Of a stretch of DNA of 64,000 nucleotides, positions 24,522-33,843 are shown piece after piece. Position 1 is the first letter of the stretch. Each line of letters begins with the position of its first letter. The position numbers and the translations under genes are program-made. The notes beneath the pieces were generated by a model. The model was not told the origin of the DNA and searched no databases. It worked only from the letters and a program-made list of their open reading frames with translations. The stretch is from Sulfurovum sp. UBA4779 (GTDB lineage: Bacteria > Campylobacterota > Campylobacteria > Campylobacterales > Sulfurovaceae), in the NCBI GenBank assembly GCA_002403155.1, contig DHHF01000008.1, forward strand, positions 248,001 to 312,000, given 5' to 3'.

Positions 24522-26677
24522 AAAAGATCCTATTGCTAAGCATCGCGGCAGCTTCTTTTACAGCAGCAGACGAAGTGGTGGAACTAGAACAGATTACAAC
24601 GGTTTCAACCGCGACAAAAACGGAAAAAAAGATCGACGGCGTAGCGGCTTCGGTCGAAGTAGTCACCGAAGATGAGATCAAAAAAACGGGTGCCGAGTCG
24701 CTTAAGGATATTTTAAATAACACCGCGGGTGTAAATGTACAATACGGTACTTTCCCAAGTGCAAGCAGCAAATCAAAGTCTTCAATCTCCCTTAGAGGCA
24801 TGGGGGCAAAAGGAACGCTATTTTTGGTTGACGGCAAAAGGCTTGGAGGCGAGGTGGCAAATCCGTATGATTTGGATCGTATTCCGGCAAGCCAAATCGA
24901 AAAAATAGAGATCGTCAAAGGCCCCATGAGCACGCTATACGGTGCAGACGCTACGGGCGGGGTTGTCAATATCATCACCAAAAAACCCAAAAGCGGCAAA
25001 CCGCAGATTGATTTCGGTTTGCGATATGGGCAAAACGGTGACGGCGACGACCAAAACAAAAACGCAAACTTTTCTATCAGAGGAAAAGAAAATAAACTCG
25101 GATACAGTTTGTATCTCAACAAAACCGATACCGCCCCTTATACCCAAAAAGAGGTGGCAGACGTCTATGTCAAACAAGTAGGCGGGCCAAATCACGGTAC
25201 CATACAAAAACCTTCAGACATTACCGACGGCACCCCTTCGGCACAACTTAAAGGCTTGAGCGATACCTATCTGCACGATGTAACGTACAAAGAAGAGAGC
25301 GATGTTTTTACATATGGCGGGCGGATCGAATATGATTTCAGTGATAGCGTAACGACAGGATTTGAGCTTAATGCTTTCACGGAAGAGAGGGAGGGCAGCT
25401 ATATCGGCTATTTTCATCCATCTAATGTCTCTCCGGCTCCCGGGCAGAAAATCCCCGTGTTCAATATCCCCGTTGATTCCGAAGATGACAATGAACGGAT
25501 GGATATCGCCGCTGATGCCAAGATCAAAGCAAGCGATGAGCTAAATCTCTTCTTCAGGGCTTACCAAAGCTACTACGAGAAGCGAAACAAAACAACTACG
25601 CCGTATTGGAGTGAGCTCAAATACGACAGCCAAGAAGCATCGGCGCAAAACGGTATGAATGCCAATGTCGATATCAAAAGCATAGAAGCCATGGCAAACT
25701 ATCTGTTTCGCGAAAATCATCTGCTTACTTTCGGAGCAGAGTATAGAGAAGAAGATCGGGAAGGAACGGTATTTGACCCCAACAGCAATGCAATGACGGG
25801 CAAAAATGTTGATTATAAAGCGCTTTATTTGCAAGATGAATGGATGGTGGATGAATCGTTCAATGTTATTTTGGGTGCCAGATACGATGATATCAGCAAT
25901 GCCGATGCAAAGGCCACCTTTAAACTGGGAGCGGTAAAAAACTTCTCAAAAGCACTGAATGTCAGAGCCAATATCGCGCAGGGGTATCGGGCGCCGGATA
26001 TCAGAGAGCTTTATATCTTTAAAAATACGCCAAGCGGCGCACAAAGAGGGGCTGAGGTCATAGATACTTCCGTGGGTAAAACCCAAACGTATGATCTGCA
26101 GCCTGAGTCAACTTTGAGCTATGAGGTCGGCATAGGCGGAACATTCGGCGCATCACGATACGATTTGGCGCTTTTTTATAATGACATAGAAGATTTGATC
26201 AGCGAAGTCAATAAGGGTGCCTACTATACCTTTGAAAATATTTCCAGCGCGAAAACCTATGGGGCAGAGTTTACGCTTTCTCGCGATTTCAGTGATACCC
26301 TAAGCGGAAGTTTGAGCTGGAGCGAGCTGGGAAGCGAAAACGATCAAACCCGAAAAGAGATCGAGTTCAATCCTGACCGCATCATCGGTGCAAAACTTAC
26401 CTATCAAGCCACAAGCGACATCGACACAAGTTTGGGGGTAAAGTATGTAGGGGAGCAGTACTATAAAGAAACCGTCAATCGCGGCACTCCTGCCCAAGCG
26501 ATCGTAGACAGCGAAACAAATGCCTTTACGACAGTTGATTGGAATATCAATTATGCCTTTTCTAAAAACTTCTCAATCTATGGCGGAATCAACAACATTG
26601 CCGATGAGAAAATCGATGATGTGCTGGGAAGCAGCAGCGGAAGATTCTTTTTTACAGGGATGAGAGTAAGTTTTTGA
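24518..26677 (+). CDS. TonB-dependent receptor (iron/heme type)
   Basis: A 719-residue outer-membrane receptor: signal peptide (MKKILLLSIAAASFTAADE), TonB-box region ELEQITTVSTA (about 22-32), plug domain (about 40-165) including the SISLRGMG and MSTLYGADATGGVVNIITKK signatures, then a 22-strand barrel with GYRAPDIRELY (about 488-498) and the terminal aromatic strand GMRVSF. With HemP, Fur boxes and a TonB gene in the same operon, heme or ferric-siderophore import is most likely. The exact ligand is not readable. It overlaps the upstream gene by 4 bases. Confidence 0.93.
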   Translation: MKKILLLSIAAASFTAADEVVELEQITTVSTATKTEKKIDGVAASVEVVTEDEIKKTGAESLKDILNNTAGVNVQYGTFPSASSKSKSSISLRGMGAKGTLFLVDGKRLGGEVANPYDLDRIPASQIEKIEIVKGPMSTLYGADATGGVVNIITKKPKSGKPQIDFGLRYGQNGDGDDQNKNANFSIRGKENKLGYSLYLNKTDTAPYTQKEVADVYVKQVGGPNHGTIQKPSDITDGTPSAQLKGLSDTYLHDVTYKEESDVFTYGGRIEYDFSDSVTTGFELNAFTEEREGSYIGYFHPSNVSPAPGQKIPVFNIPVDSEDDNERMDIAADAKIKASDELNLFFRAYQSYYEKRNKTTTPYWSELKYDSQEASAQNGMNANVDIKSIEAMANYLFRENHLLTFGAEYREEDREGTVFDPNSNAMTGKNVDYKALYLQDEWMVDESFNVILGARYDDISNADAKATFKLGAVKNFSKALNVRANIAQGYRAPDIRELYIFKNTPSGAQRGAEVIDTSVGKTQTYDLQPESTLSYEVGIGGTFGASRYDLALFYNDIEDLISEVNKGAYYTFENISSAKTYGAEFTLSRDFSDTLSGSLSWSELGSENDQTRKEIEFNPDRIIGAKLTYQATSDIDTSLGVKYVGEQYYKETVNRGTPAQAIVDSETNAFTTVDWNINYAFSKNFSIYGGINNIADEKIDDVLGSSSGRFFFTGMRVSF

Positions 26678-27453
26678 TGCTAAAGGCCATGAATTACGAA
26701 ACAAGAGGGATCGTTCTTTCTCTCTTGGCGCATGTTGCGGTGTTGGGGGCTTTTTTTTCGTACCAGGAAGAGAAACAGCCGGTACAAAGCGAAAAAAAGA
26801 TTGTGATGGATTTGATGCAATGTCAAATCATAAAACCGGAACTTCCGAAGCCGGAGCCTGTTATAAAAAAAGAGCCTCCAAAACCACAGCCGATTGAAAA
26901 ACCGGTTGAAAAACCAGAGTCAAGAGCGATTGAAAAAGAGACAAAAACGCATAAACCCGTCATTCATGAAAAACCAAAACCCAAGCCGAAAACCGAAGAG
27001 AAGCCAAAAAAAGAACCCGTCAAAAAACCGAAAGAAACAAAACATGTCCAAAAAGCAAAACCGCAAAAAGAAAAAGCCAAGCCATCGCCAATCCCTCAAA
27101 AAAAGCGGCCAAAAGAGGCTAAAAAAACGGCAAAGACACAACAGCCTCTTGATACCCGTATGCAGCAACAGGCATTTATAAAAACAAATCTAGCCGTTAT
27201 CAGAAGCATGGTGCTCTCAAACCTTCAATATCCGAGCATTGCAAAAAGGATGAGATGGAGCGGAACGGCAGAAGTCAAACTCATCATCGATACTTCGGGA
27301 AAACTTCTTCACTGCAGCATCTTCAAATCTTCGGGCAAAAAACAGCTTGACAAAGCTGCCTTGGAAGCGGCAGAAGCGATAGCCTCCGGAACATTGCCAA
27401 AACCAAACGCAAAAACGGCCGTGATATTGCCGATCATTTTTCAAGTGCAGTAG
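26677..27453 (+). CDS. tonB: TonB energy transducer
   Basis: About 258 residues: one N-terminal membrane helix (GIVLSLLAHVAVLGAFF, about 11-27), a long Pro/Lys/Glu-rich periplasmic linker (about 50-165) and a TonB C-terminal domain (YPSIAKRMRWSGTAEVKLIID, then KSSGKKQLDKAALEAA). It transfers proton-motive energy from ExbBD to the receptor. The ATG at 26677 overlaps the receptor stop by one base; a TTG at 26674 is also in frame. No exbB/exbD accompanies it, so it must use a pair encoded elsewhere. Confidence 0.92.
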   Translation: MLKAMNYETRGIVLSLLAHVAVLGAFFSYQEEKQPVQSEKKIVMDLMQCQIIKPELPKPEPVIKKEPPKPQPIEKPVEKPESRAIEKETKTHKPVIHEKPKPKPKTEEKPKKEPVKKPKETKHVQKAKPQKEKAKPSPIPQKKRPKEAKKTAKTQQPLDTRMQQQAFIKTNLAVIRSMVLSNLQYPSIAKRMRWSGTAEVKLIIDTSGKLLHCSIFKSSGKKQLDKAALEAAEAIASGTLPKPNAKTAVILPIIFQVQ

Positions 27454-27473
27454 TTTTCTCTGTCCTCTTGCAC

Positions 27474-27564
27474 TTAATGCAGGATCAGGATGCTAGATCA
27501 AGTTTGCACACAATTTTGATCTCATCTTTCCTTTTGCTCCCATGCTGTGCGTGGAAACGAGAGA
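27474..27564. repeat. Decayed dispersed palindromic repeats (two families)
   Basis: CAGGATCAGGATGCTAGATC (27480s) resembles half of the element near 29304. GCTCCCATGCTGTGCGTGG (27535-27554), followed by AAACGAGAGAAA, is a degenerate copy of the TTCCCACG palindrome at 20660. The stretch 27454-27633 otherwise holds nothing I can assign. Confidence 0.45.
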
Positions 27565-27633
27565 AATCAACCCCGGCTCCAACCCGAGGATGAGGGCTCT
27601 TAGCCATCTCTGCGAGGGTAGGAATCCGTTTTT

Positions 27634-28353
27634 TCACTTCTCTAAAAATATCTTTGCAAATTCTTTTGCCGCATCGATATAGGACTCCTTGCTTTCATCC
27701 GTCTCGTCCTTGCTATATTGCCAATTCCAGCATAAATCATCTGACACATGAAATCCAAAAAACTGCAACACTTTCTTTTGTGTATCAAGCACTTGAACAC
27801 TGTTCCAATTTTGCGAGATGATGATAATGCCTGCATCAATATTTCCAGCAATATTCTCCTCTTTAAGTGTCGAGTGCCTATTTTCTATCCATGTGAGGCG
27901 TTCGATCAGTTTTTGATATTCGCTATTCATTTGCCCCCATCGAACCGAACCGAAAAATATCACACATTCAGACTCAAAAAGCTCCTTGCTTATCTTCCAA
28001 AGCTCATCATCTTTGTTGTTGACGCTCGCCCAACAACGGTGATAGCCCGAGGGGTTTTTGAACGGATCTTTTTTCTTTGCTTCAAGCTGTCCGCAAGTAT
28101 TGCCTCTTGCAGTCGATACATTTCCTTCGCACGGATAGATTTTAAGCAGCGGAACTTCTATGACGGAGATAGTTGCATCTTTCATATGTTTTGCGATTTC
28201 ATAAGCCAACAAAGTACTTTTAGGCATTTCGCCGCCTTCTTCTCCGTGCCAGCGATTTGAAGTGGTTAAAAACAGTATCTTTTTATATTTCTTAAGCATT
28301 TGGATGGTGTTATCGAGTATGTTTTTATAGTTTTCCTCATCATTTGTTGCCAT
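27634..28353 (-). CDS. Flavodoxin-like NAD(P)H-dependent FMN reductase
   Basis: A 239-residue protein with a flavodoxin-type alpha/beta core: strand KKILFLTTSNRWHGEEGG (phosphate loop, about 24-41), VIFFGSVRWGQMNSEYQKLIERL (about 128-150) and GIIIISQNWNSVQVLDTQ. The layout fits the NADPH-dependent FMN reductase or flavodoxin_2 group of cytoplasmic oxidoreductases. It has several cysteines (YPCEGN, NTCGQ, HRCW). The electron acceptor is unknown. It is monocistronic and lies in an accessory patch with decayed repeats on both sides. Confidence 0.75.
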   Translation of the reverse strand: MATNDEENYKNILDNTIQMLKKYKKILFLTTSNRWHGEEGGEMPKSTLLAYEIAKHMKDATISVIEVPLLKIYPCEGNVSTARGNTCGQLEAKKKDPFKNPSGYHRCWASVNNKDDELWKISKELFESECVIFFGSVRWGQMNSEYQKLIERLTWIENRHSTLKEENIAGNIDAGIIIISQNWNSVQVLDTQKKVLQFFGFHVSDDLCWNWQYSKDETDESKESYIDAAKEFAKIFLEK

Positions 28354-28587
28354 CTATGAACCTTTTTTTTCAAATGTTATCATTATACATAAAATTTGAA
28401 TGCGTTAACACTTCAAACCGGCAGCACCATGCAGCCGGCCAGTCCGACTAAAATATCATCTATCTCCAAAAGTCAGCTATACACTTCCCTCAAGATGATA
28501 AGAGTGAGGCTAAGAGTCTTGATATGGCGGATGAGCAATGATGAAAAAATCCGGTATCAAACTTTGCTCTAGGATTCCAGTTTTCCC

Positions 28588-28622
28588 TTGCTCCCATGAA
28601 AGAGTGTGGGAATGAGGGAAAG
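28588..28622. repeat. Palindromic dispersed repeat, degenerate copy
   Basis: GCTCCCATGAAAGAGTGTGG followed by GAATGAGGGAAAGG is a degenerate form of the TTCCCACG/CGTGGGAA palindrome. The gap 28354-28647 has in addition a GCCGGC-type inverted repeat near 28420-28440 and no convincing gene. Confidence 0.4.
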
Positions 28623-28647
28623 GAAAAATATGCAGGGAGGCAGACAG

Positions 28648-29169
28648 CTACTCTTTATTTTGGGTATCTTGATTCCAGATAGGGTTTTGCTTGTCATCCT
28701 CATGGAGCTTGGCTCTCTCTTTTTCATGGATGTGCCAATAGGAGTAATCTATACTTGAGCCTTTGTACTCCTCTTTTTTATCATGTTCGAACGGACACCA
28801 CCAATTCTCGACGATTCTGACAAGATAGGCCATATATCTGAACATCGCCACACTGACGGGGCAGTAGATATTGCAGTTGAATATCCAGTAAAAGCGGTAA
28901 GACCTCAGGTTTTTCCAGTTTTTTTCATCTCCATAAACGATCTGGTTGTCATAATGGTATCGATGTGAAGCCCAACTTGGAAGAAAATCACTAAAGGGTT
29001 TAACCCCTTCTGCCCCGACCAGTTTTAAATGGGCCTTGACAAGCAGGATGCCCACAGCAACAAAAGGCACGGTAATGAGCAGCGGTATATAGATGAGGGG
29101 AACGCCTGTTTTTACTTTCCAGTATGGCTGTTTATCAAAATTTTTTCCTATCTCTACTCGTTGTTTCAT
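28648..29169 (-). CDS. Unknown membrane protein with Cys/Trp-rich core
   Basis: A 173-residue protein with one strong membrane segment (VPLIYIPLLITVPFVAVGILLV, about 24-45) and a second weaker aromatic stretch containing cysteines (FNCNIYCPVSVAMFRYMAYLV, about 97-117, then WWCPFEHDKK). The C-terminus is charged. AAGGA precedes the ATG at 29169. I do not recognise a family. The cysteine cluster (CNIYC ... WWC) might bind a metal or heme. Confidence 0.6.
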   Translation of the reverse strand: MKQRVEIGKNFDKQPYWKVKTGVPLIYIPLLITVPFVAVGILLVKAHLKLVGAEGVKPFSDFLPSWASHRYHYDNQIVYGDEKNWKNLRSYRFYWIFNCNIYCPVSVAMFRYMAYLVRIVENWWCPFEHDKKEEYKGSSIDYSYWHIHEKERAKLHEDDKQNPIWNQDTQNKE

Positions 29170-29261
29170 CGTTTTTCCTTGCAGTTTTGAAATACTCTGT
29201 TTCCCTCGATTGTATGCTCTTGCACGGGAGTGTCTATTTTAGGTTATTGTGGGGTGTATGC

Positions 29262-29350
29262 ATTCCCAACGCAAATGTTGGGACGAGAGAAACCCGTTTC
29301 TTTGTCATCCTGAACTTGATTGAGGATCCGGATGCCAAATCGAGAATGGC
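29262..29350. repeat. Two adjacent dispersed palindromic elements
   Basis: TTCCCAACG-CAAA-TGTTGGGA (29262-29283) followed by CGAGAGAAA is a copy of the TTCCCACG family. CATCCTGAACTTGATTGAGG (from about 29304) followed by ATCC is an imperfect palindrome of a kind seen in intergenic regions of many bacteria (from memory). The two lie next to each other upstream of the gene at 28648 and past the end of the restriction gene. Confidence 0.5.
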
Positions 29351-29356
29351 ATTGCA

Positions 29357-32300
29357 CTATTTTCCCTCCACAATCCTAATCTCATCTTCTGTTAAGTTGT
29401 AGAGTTTATAAACCATCGTATCTATCTCTTTGTCGGTTGCGGCTATCTCGTCTTGAAGCTTACATGTAATGGCTTTGTCGTTTTCAAAAAGGCTTTGCCA
29501 CTCTTGTTTGAAGTTGCGTTCTGCTAGTTTGTCGGCAAATTTTAGTTTCTTTGCTTTTGTGTACTCTTTTACAAACTCATCAAAAGTTAGTTCCTCGAAG
29601 TTTTGCAGTTTTTGAGGGATTTTTTCTAAACCTAGCTCATTTAAAAAGTTCTGTTTTGTTTCTTGAAGCTGTTTATTAAGTGAGAGCATTTTGTCTGCTT
29701 TTTGGATGTAAAAATCTTTTTTATCCTCTTCAATTTTTTGAATCGGCAATGTATTCATTTTATTTGCATCCAAACGAACTCTTCCACCTTTTTCAGAATC
29801 GCCAAAAGATGGAAAAAGATATTTTTTGACAAAATGAAAAAGTTTAGAGTTTAAAATACATTGCAAATATTTATCTGCATTGGCTATAAAATAGCAATTT
29901 GCACTAATATAATAACCTTCTGTATCATAATAAAATCCATGGTTTAGAGCTGTGTGATAATAAATCAGTTTTGGCTGTTCTAATTTGTCATAATAATCAC
30001 ATGCGCGCAGATTCCAATAATTTTTACCTTTATCTTGTCGTTTAATTAGCTTTTCTCGATATTGCTCAAGGTAGTTATAGATTCCCTTATAGTTATTTTC
30101 GATTTCTAAATCATATCCCGTAGCGACCATATATCGACCAGAGTGCTTTAGGTGCCATTTTCCAAAATCATCGCCTTCAACCATTTTTTTGAGTAGTTTT
30201 TCGGATGCTTTGTCTTGTGTGACAATCTCCAAGTATTTTGTTTTATCGATAATAAAAGCTTCATTTAGACCAGTTAAAATACCTCTAAAATTGCCTCCAT
30301 TTGTATATTCTTGCAAGGTTGTATTTACATTTCTAAATTTATTTAAAATGGATAAAACCAAAGGATTTGTAAATTTCCATATTTCTGCTGATAAGTCATT
30401 TTTTCTATAAAGAGCTGTTTTATAGTCATACGATTGCGCTTCTTCTAAATTTTTAACCATAAGATAAGCAATATCATCATAATTTTTTTGATTTTTTATG
30501 ATGATTGTTGCAGGCTCTGTTGAGGCATCTTCAAAAATATTTAGTTCACCATAATTAATGATTGTTTGAATATTAAAATCTTTTAAATAATTTCTTAAAT
30601 TAATGCCATATTTTCGTTCCATCCATTTATTTGGAGTAATAAAACCAAGCAACCCATTTTCTTTCAAACATCTCATTGAAAGTTCATAAAAATAGACATA
30701 CAAATCAGCTGTTGATGTTCCAACTTGTGGATACATTTGCATATATTTTTCTTTGATTTTATTGTCTATCATCTCTTGCCTCACATACGGCGGATTACCA
30801 ATCACAACATCAAAACTTCCCTCAGAAAACGGCATATCCAAAAGTGAATTTGCACAGACGATTTTATCTGCCAATGTCGTAAGCTCTCGCCCTTTTTGTG
30901 CCGTTCTCAGCCACAAAGAGAGTTTTGCTATCTCAACTGCATCTTCGTTTATGTCCACACCGTAAAGATTATGCTCTAATATGGACTTTTCTATCTCGTA
31001 GTAGGCGGTTATATCGCCCATGATAACCAAATCTTTTTGCAGGCTCTCATGCTCTCGTATGAGAAAATCAAGGGCTTGGTTTAGAAACGCTCCGCTTCCG
31101 CATGCCGGATCTAAGATCTTGAGATTTAAGAGCCAGTTTCTGTACTCTTCAAGATTTTCTTTTTGGATCTGCTCTTGTTTTGTCGGCTTTTTAGGGTTGA
31201 GAGGCGGTGTGATATTTGTGAGTTTTAACGCTTCTTTTTTGTCATGGCAGAGTTTGCCCAAAGTGTTATCCACTATGTACTTTGTGATGTATTCAGGCGT
31301 GTAAAATACTCCGTCTTTTTTGCGTTTGGATTTTTTGCTATCAAACTCCGTATCGTTTATGGAAGCGTTTATCTCTTCTAAGTCCGTTAAACTCTGCTCA
31401 AATATATGCCCCAAGATGTTCACGCCGATGTCGCTCATGAAGTCATAATTACTCAGTTTTTGCGCTTCCATATTGAGGTAGGCATCCTCGACGCGCAGGC
31501 TGTCCAGCAGTTCGTCTTTGGCGAAAAGCCCGCCGTTGTAGCGGGGGATGTTCAGTTTTTCGTTCCCCTCGTTGATGGCGTTAAAGTAAAACTTGTAGAT
31601 ATCGTACAGCGTATAGGAGGTGAATTTCTGGTTTTGAAACTCATGGCGTATCTCTTTGATGGTGTTGGGCGTGAGCAGTCCCCTGTCTTCTGCAAAGAGG
31701 ATGAAGATGATGCGGTCGCACAGTTTTTGGGTAAGTCTTAGAAGTGCTGATTTGTCTATGTATGAGTTGTTTTTGACTATGTTTTCAAAAAGATGAGTTC
31801 TAAAGAGTGAAAAGTCTTTGTAAAGCTCTTTGCTTATCTTGGCTTCAAAGTTTGCCGATTTCTCTTTTAGTTTGAGCGGTATATCGCTCTTTATGCTCTC
31901 ATACGATAAAAGCAGATGAAGCTTTTTAAACTCGTCGTAGTCAAGGTTAAATAGAAAAAATTTCTCATACCCCGTTTTTTTGTCTATGTAAAAACGCAGT
32001 TCGTCAAAGTTGGAGATGATGATATAGCGGCTGTTTGCATGGGAATTGTGATAGTTGAAAGCCTGCGCTTCGATGGCATCGAGATTTTTTGTTTTTTGGT
32101 CTTTGAGCTCTATAACGCCTATGACTTCGCCTTCAAGATAAAGTACGCCGTCGGCTTTTTTGGCGTCGGTTTCGTTTTTCTTTTCTCTCTCAAGGTTGTA
32201 GTTTTGAGGGTTTGTGCTGTCAAGTGTGTAGCCCAGGCAATTTTCAAACACATCTTTTAAAAACCCGTCTTGGTATTTTTCCTCTTTGACCTCTTTGAGG

Positions 32301-32404
32301 AAATCAATCTTGGAGAGATAAGTTTGAAAAGCGGCCCATCTTTGGGCGATGAGAGCCTCATCTTGGGATACGTTTTTTAAAACCGACGGCTGAAAGATAG
32401 ACAC
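29357..32404 (-). CDS. Type IIG restriction-modification enzyme (fused nuclease-methylase-TRD)
   Basis: About 1015 residues in one chain. The N-terminal nuclease part has a PD-(D/E)xK-like core (ADGVLYLEGEVIGVIELKDQ, Asp then Glu-Leu-Lys, about residues 85-105). A helical linker follows, then an N6-adenine methylase with motif I LDPACGSGAFLNQAL (about 430) and motif IV VIGNPPYVRQE (about 530), and a C-terminal target-recognition region (about 660-1015). Such enzymes cut and methylate with one specificity domain. The GTG at 32404 (MSIFQPSVLK) has AAAAAGG upstream and matches the usual family start. An ATG at 32431 lies only 4 bases from a TACAAT -10 box. The methylase/TRD half is much more AT-rich than the linker. 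Confidence 0.9.
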   Translation of the reverse strand: MSIFQPSVLKNVSQDEALIAQRWAAFQTYLSKIDFLKEVKEEKYQDGFLKDVFENCLGYTLDSTNPQNYNLEREKKNETDAKKADGVLYLEGEVIGVIELKDQKTKNLDAIEAQAFNYHNSHANSRYIIISNFDELRFYIDKKTGYEKFFLFNLDYDEFKKLHLLLSYESIKSDIPLKLKEKSANFEAKISKELYKDFSLFRTHLFENIVKNNSYIDKSALLRLTQKLCDRIIFILFAEDRGLLTPNTIKEIRHEFQNQKFTSYTLYDIYKFYFNAINEGNEKLNIPRYNGGLFAKDELLDSLRVEDAYLNMEAQKLSNYDFMSDIGVNILGHIFEQSLTDLEEINASINDTEFDSKKSKRKKDGVFYTPEYITKYIVDNTLGKLCHDKKEALKLTNITPPLNPKKPTKQEQIQKENLEEYRNWLLNLKILDPACGSGAFLNQALDFLIREHESLQKDLVIMGDITAYYEIEKSILEHNLYGVDINEDAVEIAKLSLWLRTAQKGRELTTLADKIVCANSLLDMPFSEGSFDVVIGNPPYVRQEMIDNKIKEKYMQMYPQVGTSTADLYVYFYELSMRCLKENGLLGFITPNKWMERKYGINLRNYLKDFNIQTIINYGELNIFEDASTEPATIIIKNQKNYDDIAYLMVKNLEEAQSYDYKTALYRKNDLSAEIWKFTNPLVLSILNKFRNVNTTLQEYTNGGNFRGILTGLNEAFIIDKTKYLEIVTQDKASEKLLKKMVEGDDFGKWHLKHSGRYMVATGYDLEIENNYKGIYNYLEQYREKLIKRQDKGKNYWNLRACDYYDKLEQPKLIYYHTALNHGFYYDTEGYYISANCYFIANADKYLQCILNSKLFHFVKKYLFPSFGDSEKGGRVRLDANKMNTLPIQKIEEDKKDFYIQKADKMLSLNKQLQETKQNFLNELGLEKIPQKLQNFEELTFDEFVKEYTKAKKLKFADKLAERNFKQEWQSLFENDKAITCKLQDEIAATDKEIDTMVYKLYNLTEDEIRIVEGK

Positions 32405-32475
32405 GTTTGATACCTTTTTGTAAATAGGCATTATTGTAGCAAAAAGAACCCAAAAACAAATTTGGAACTATGGGC

Positions 32476-33321
32476 TTAGATCGCTTTGAAAGCCACCAGG
32501 CTGATCGCCATCACAAGCATGCCAAGCGTGATGCCGCCGATGGTGGTGTGGGCGTTGCCGTATACTCTTGCCGCAGGCAGAAGCTCGTCAAAAGAGATAT
32601 ACACCATGATCCCGGCCACCGCCCCGAAAGTGATCCCCAGCGCCGTATCGCCCAAAAAAGGCAAAAGCACAAAAAATCCGACCACCGCACCCAGCGGTTC
32701 GGCAAGCCCAGAGAGGGTCGCATACCAAAAGGCGCTTTTTTTGTTCCCTGTCGCATGATAGATGGGCAGCGATACGGCCATGCCTTCGGGTATGTTGTGG
32801 ATCGCGATGGCAAAAGCGATCGTAAGGCCGATGGTGAGGTCATCCAGCGCTGAGACAAACGTGGCAAATCCTTCTGGAAAATTGTGGATCGCGATGGCAA
32901 GCGCCGTGAAAATGCCCGTTCTTTTTAGCGAAGGGTTGACGGGGGGACGGGCGTTGTTTTGGGGTTTGAGTTCGGAGAGTTCTTTATCACTTTTGATCTC
33001 GTGGGGGTTGACGTCTTCTGGGATGAGGTAGTCTATGAACGCGCTTAGCGCAATCCCTCCGAAAAATGCCAAAAGCGCCAACGATTCGCCCCATACCTCG
33101 CTGCCGTACAGTTCGCTAAATGCATGTTTGGATTTGCTTAAAATCTCTACAAAAGAGACATAGATCATCACGCCTGCTGAAAATCCCATCCCCACAGAGA
33201 GGACGGTGTGGTTTTTTTCTTTGGAGAAAAACGCCAGCAGCGCCCCTATGGAAGTGGATAATCCTGCTAACAGGGTAAGTAAAAAAGCCGGCAGTAAAGT
33301 ATTTAGCGATAATTCTTCCAT
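32476..33321 (-). CDS. zupT: ZIP-family zinc/metal importer (ZupT-like)
   Basis: A 281-residue membrane protein with about eight helices and the two metal-site helices of ZIP transporters: AIAIHNFPEGFATFVSALDD and IAFAIAIHNIPEGMAVSLPI (HNxPEG motifs). A variable loop with His/Glu separates helices 3 and 4. ZupT imports Zn2+ and other divalent metals (Fe, Mn, Co). It is a single gene, divergent from cbiX. Confidence 0.92.
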   Translation of the reverse strand: MEELSLNTLLPAFLLTLLAGLSTSIGALLAFFSKEKNHTVLSVGMGFSAGVMIYVSFVEILSKSKHAFSELYGSEVWGESLALLAFFGGIALSAFIDYLIPEDVNPHEIKSDKELSELKPQNNARPPVNPSLKRTGIFTALAIAIHNFPEGFATFVSALDDLTIGLTIAFAIAIHNIPEGMAVSLPIYHATGNKKSAFWYATLSGLAEPLGAVVGFFVLLPFLGDTALGITFGAVAGIMVYISFDELLPAARVYGNAHTTIGGITLGMLVMAISLVAFKAI

Positions 33322-33474
33322 AGAGAATTATATGATGTTGCAAATAAAAAATAAGTACTTAGGAGTATAAATCCAGATAGAATCATAAAAACAGAAACGT
33401 CAATCAACATTTTTTGTGTACCAAATGCAGAATGTTTGATGTAAAATAGCATAAATCCAATGGGAGAAGAGAAG

Positions 33475-33843
33475 ATGAGAGGGATTGTGTTTGTAGCACA
33501 CGGGAGCAAAAAAGCAAGCTCCAATGACGAGGTTTTGGCGTTGGTGGAACGGCTGAACGCAAAAATGGCGCCGGGGAAAGCCGATATCACGGCTGCATTT
33601 TTGGAGTTTGCACAACCCGACATCCCGCAGGCTGTCAAAGCAAAGATCGATGCAAAATGTACCCGCATAGACATCTATCCTTATTTTTTAAATACCGGAA
33701 AACACGTGGGTACAGATATCCCTCAGATCATTGAAGAACTCAAAAAGCTTTATCCTGACACGGCATTCAGGATCCTTCCGCATTTTGGCAGTTCTATGAG
33801 CCTTGCGGATATCATACTGAACGATCTGGAGGGATTGGCATGA
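33475..33843 (+). CDS. CbiX/SirB-type small chelatase
   Basis: About 122 residues, the short CbiX_S size. It has GIVFVAHGSKKASSNDEV with the catalytic His in AHGS, a second conserved region LEFAQPDIPQAV, and IDIYPYFLNTGKHVGTDIP with the metal-site His. Such enzymes insert Co2+, Fe2+ or Ni2+ into sirohydrochlorin on the way to B12, siroheme or F430. GGGAG eight bases upstream supports the ATG at 33475 over 33460. It overlaps the next gene by 4 bases. Confidence 0.88.
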   Translation: MRGIVFVAHGSKKASSNDEVLALVERLNAKMAPGKADITAAFLEFAQPDIPQAVKAKIDAKCTRIDIYPYFLNTGKHVGTDIPQIIEELKKLYPDTAFRILPHFGSSMSLADIILNDLEGLA

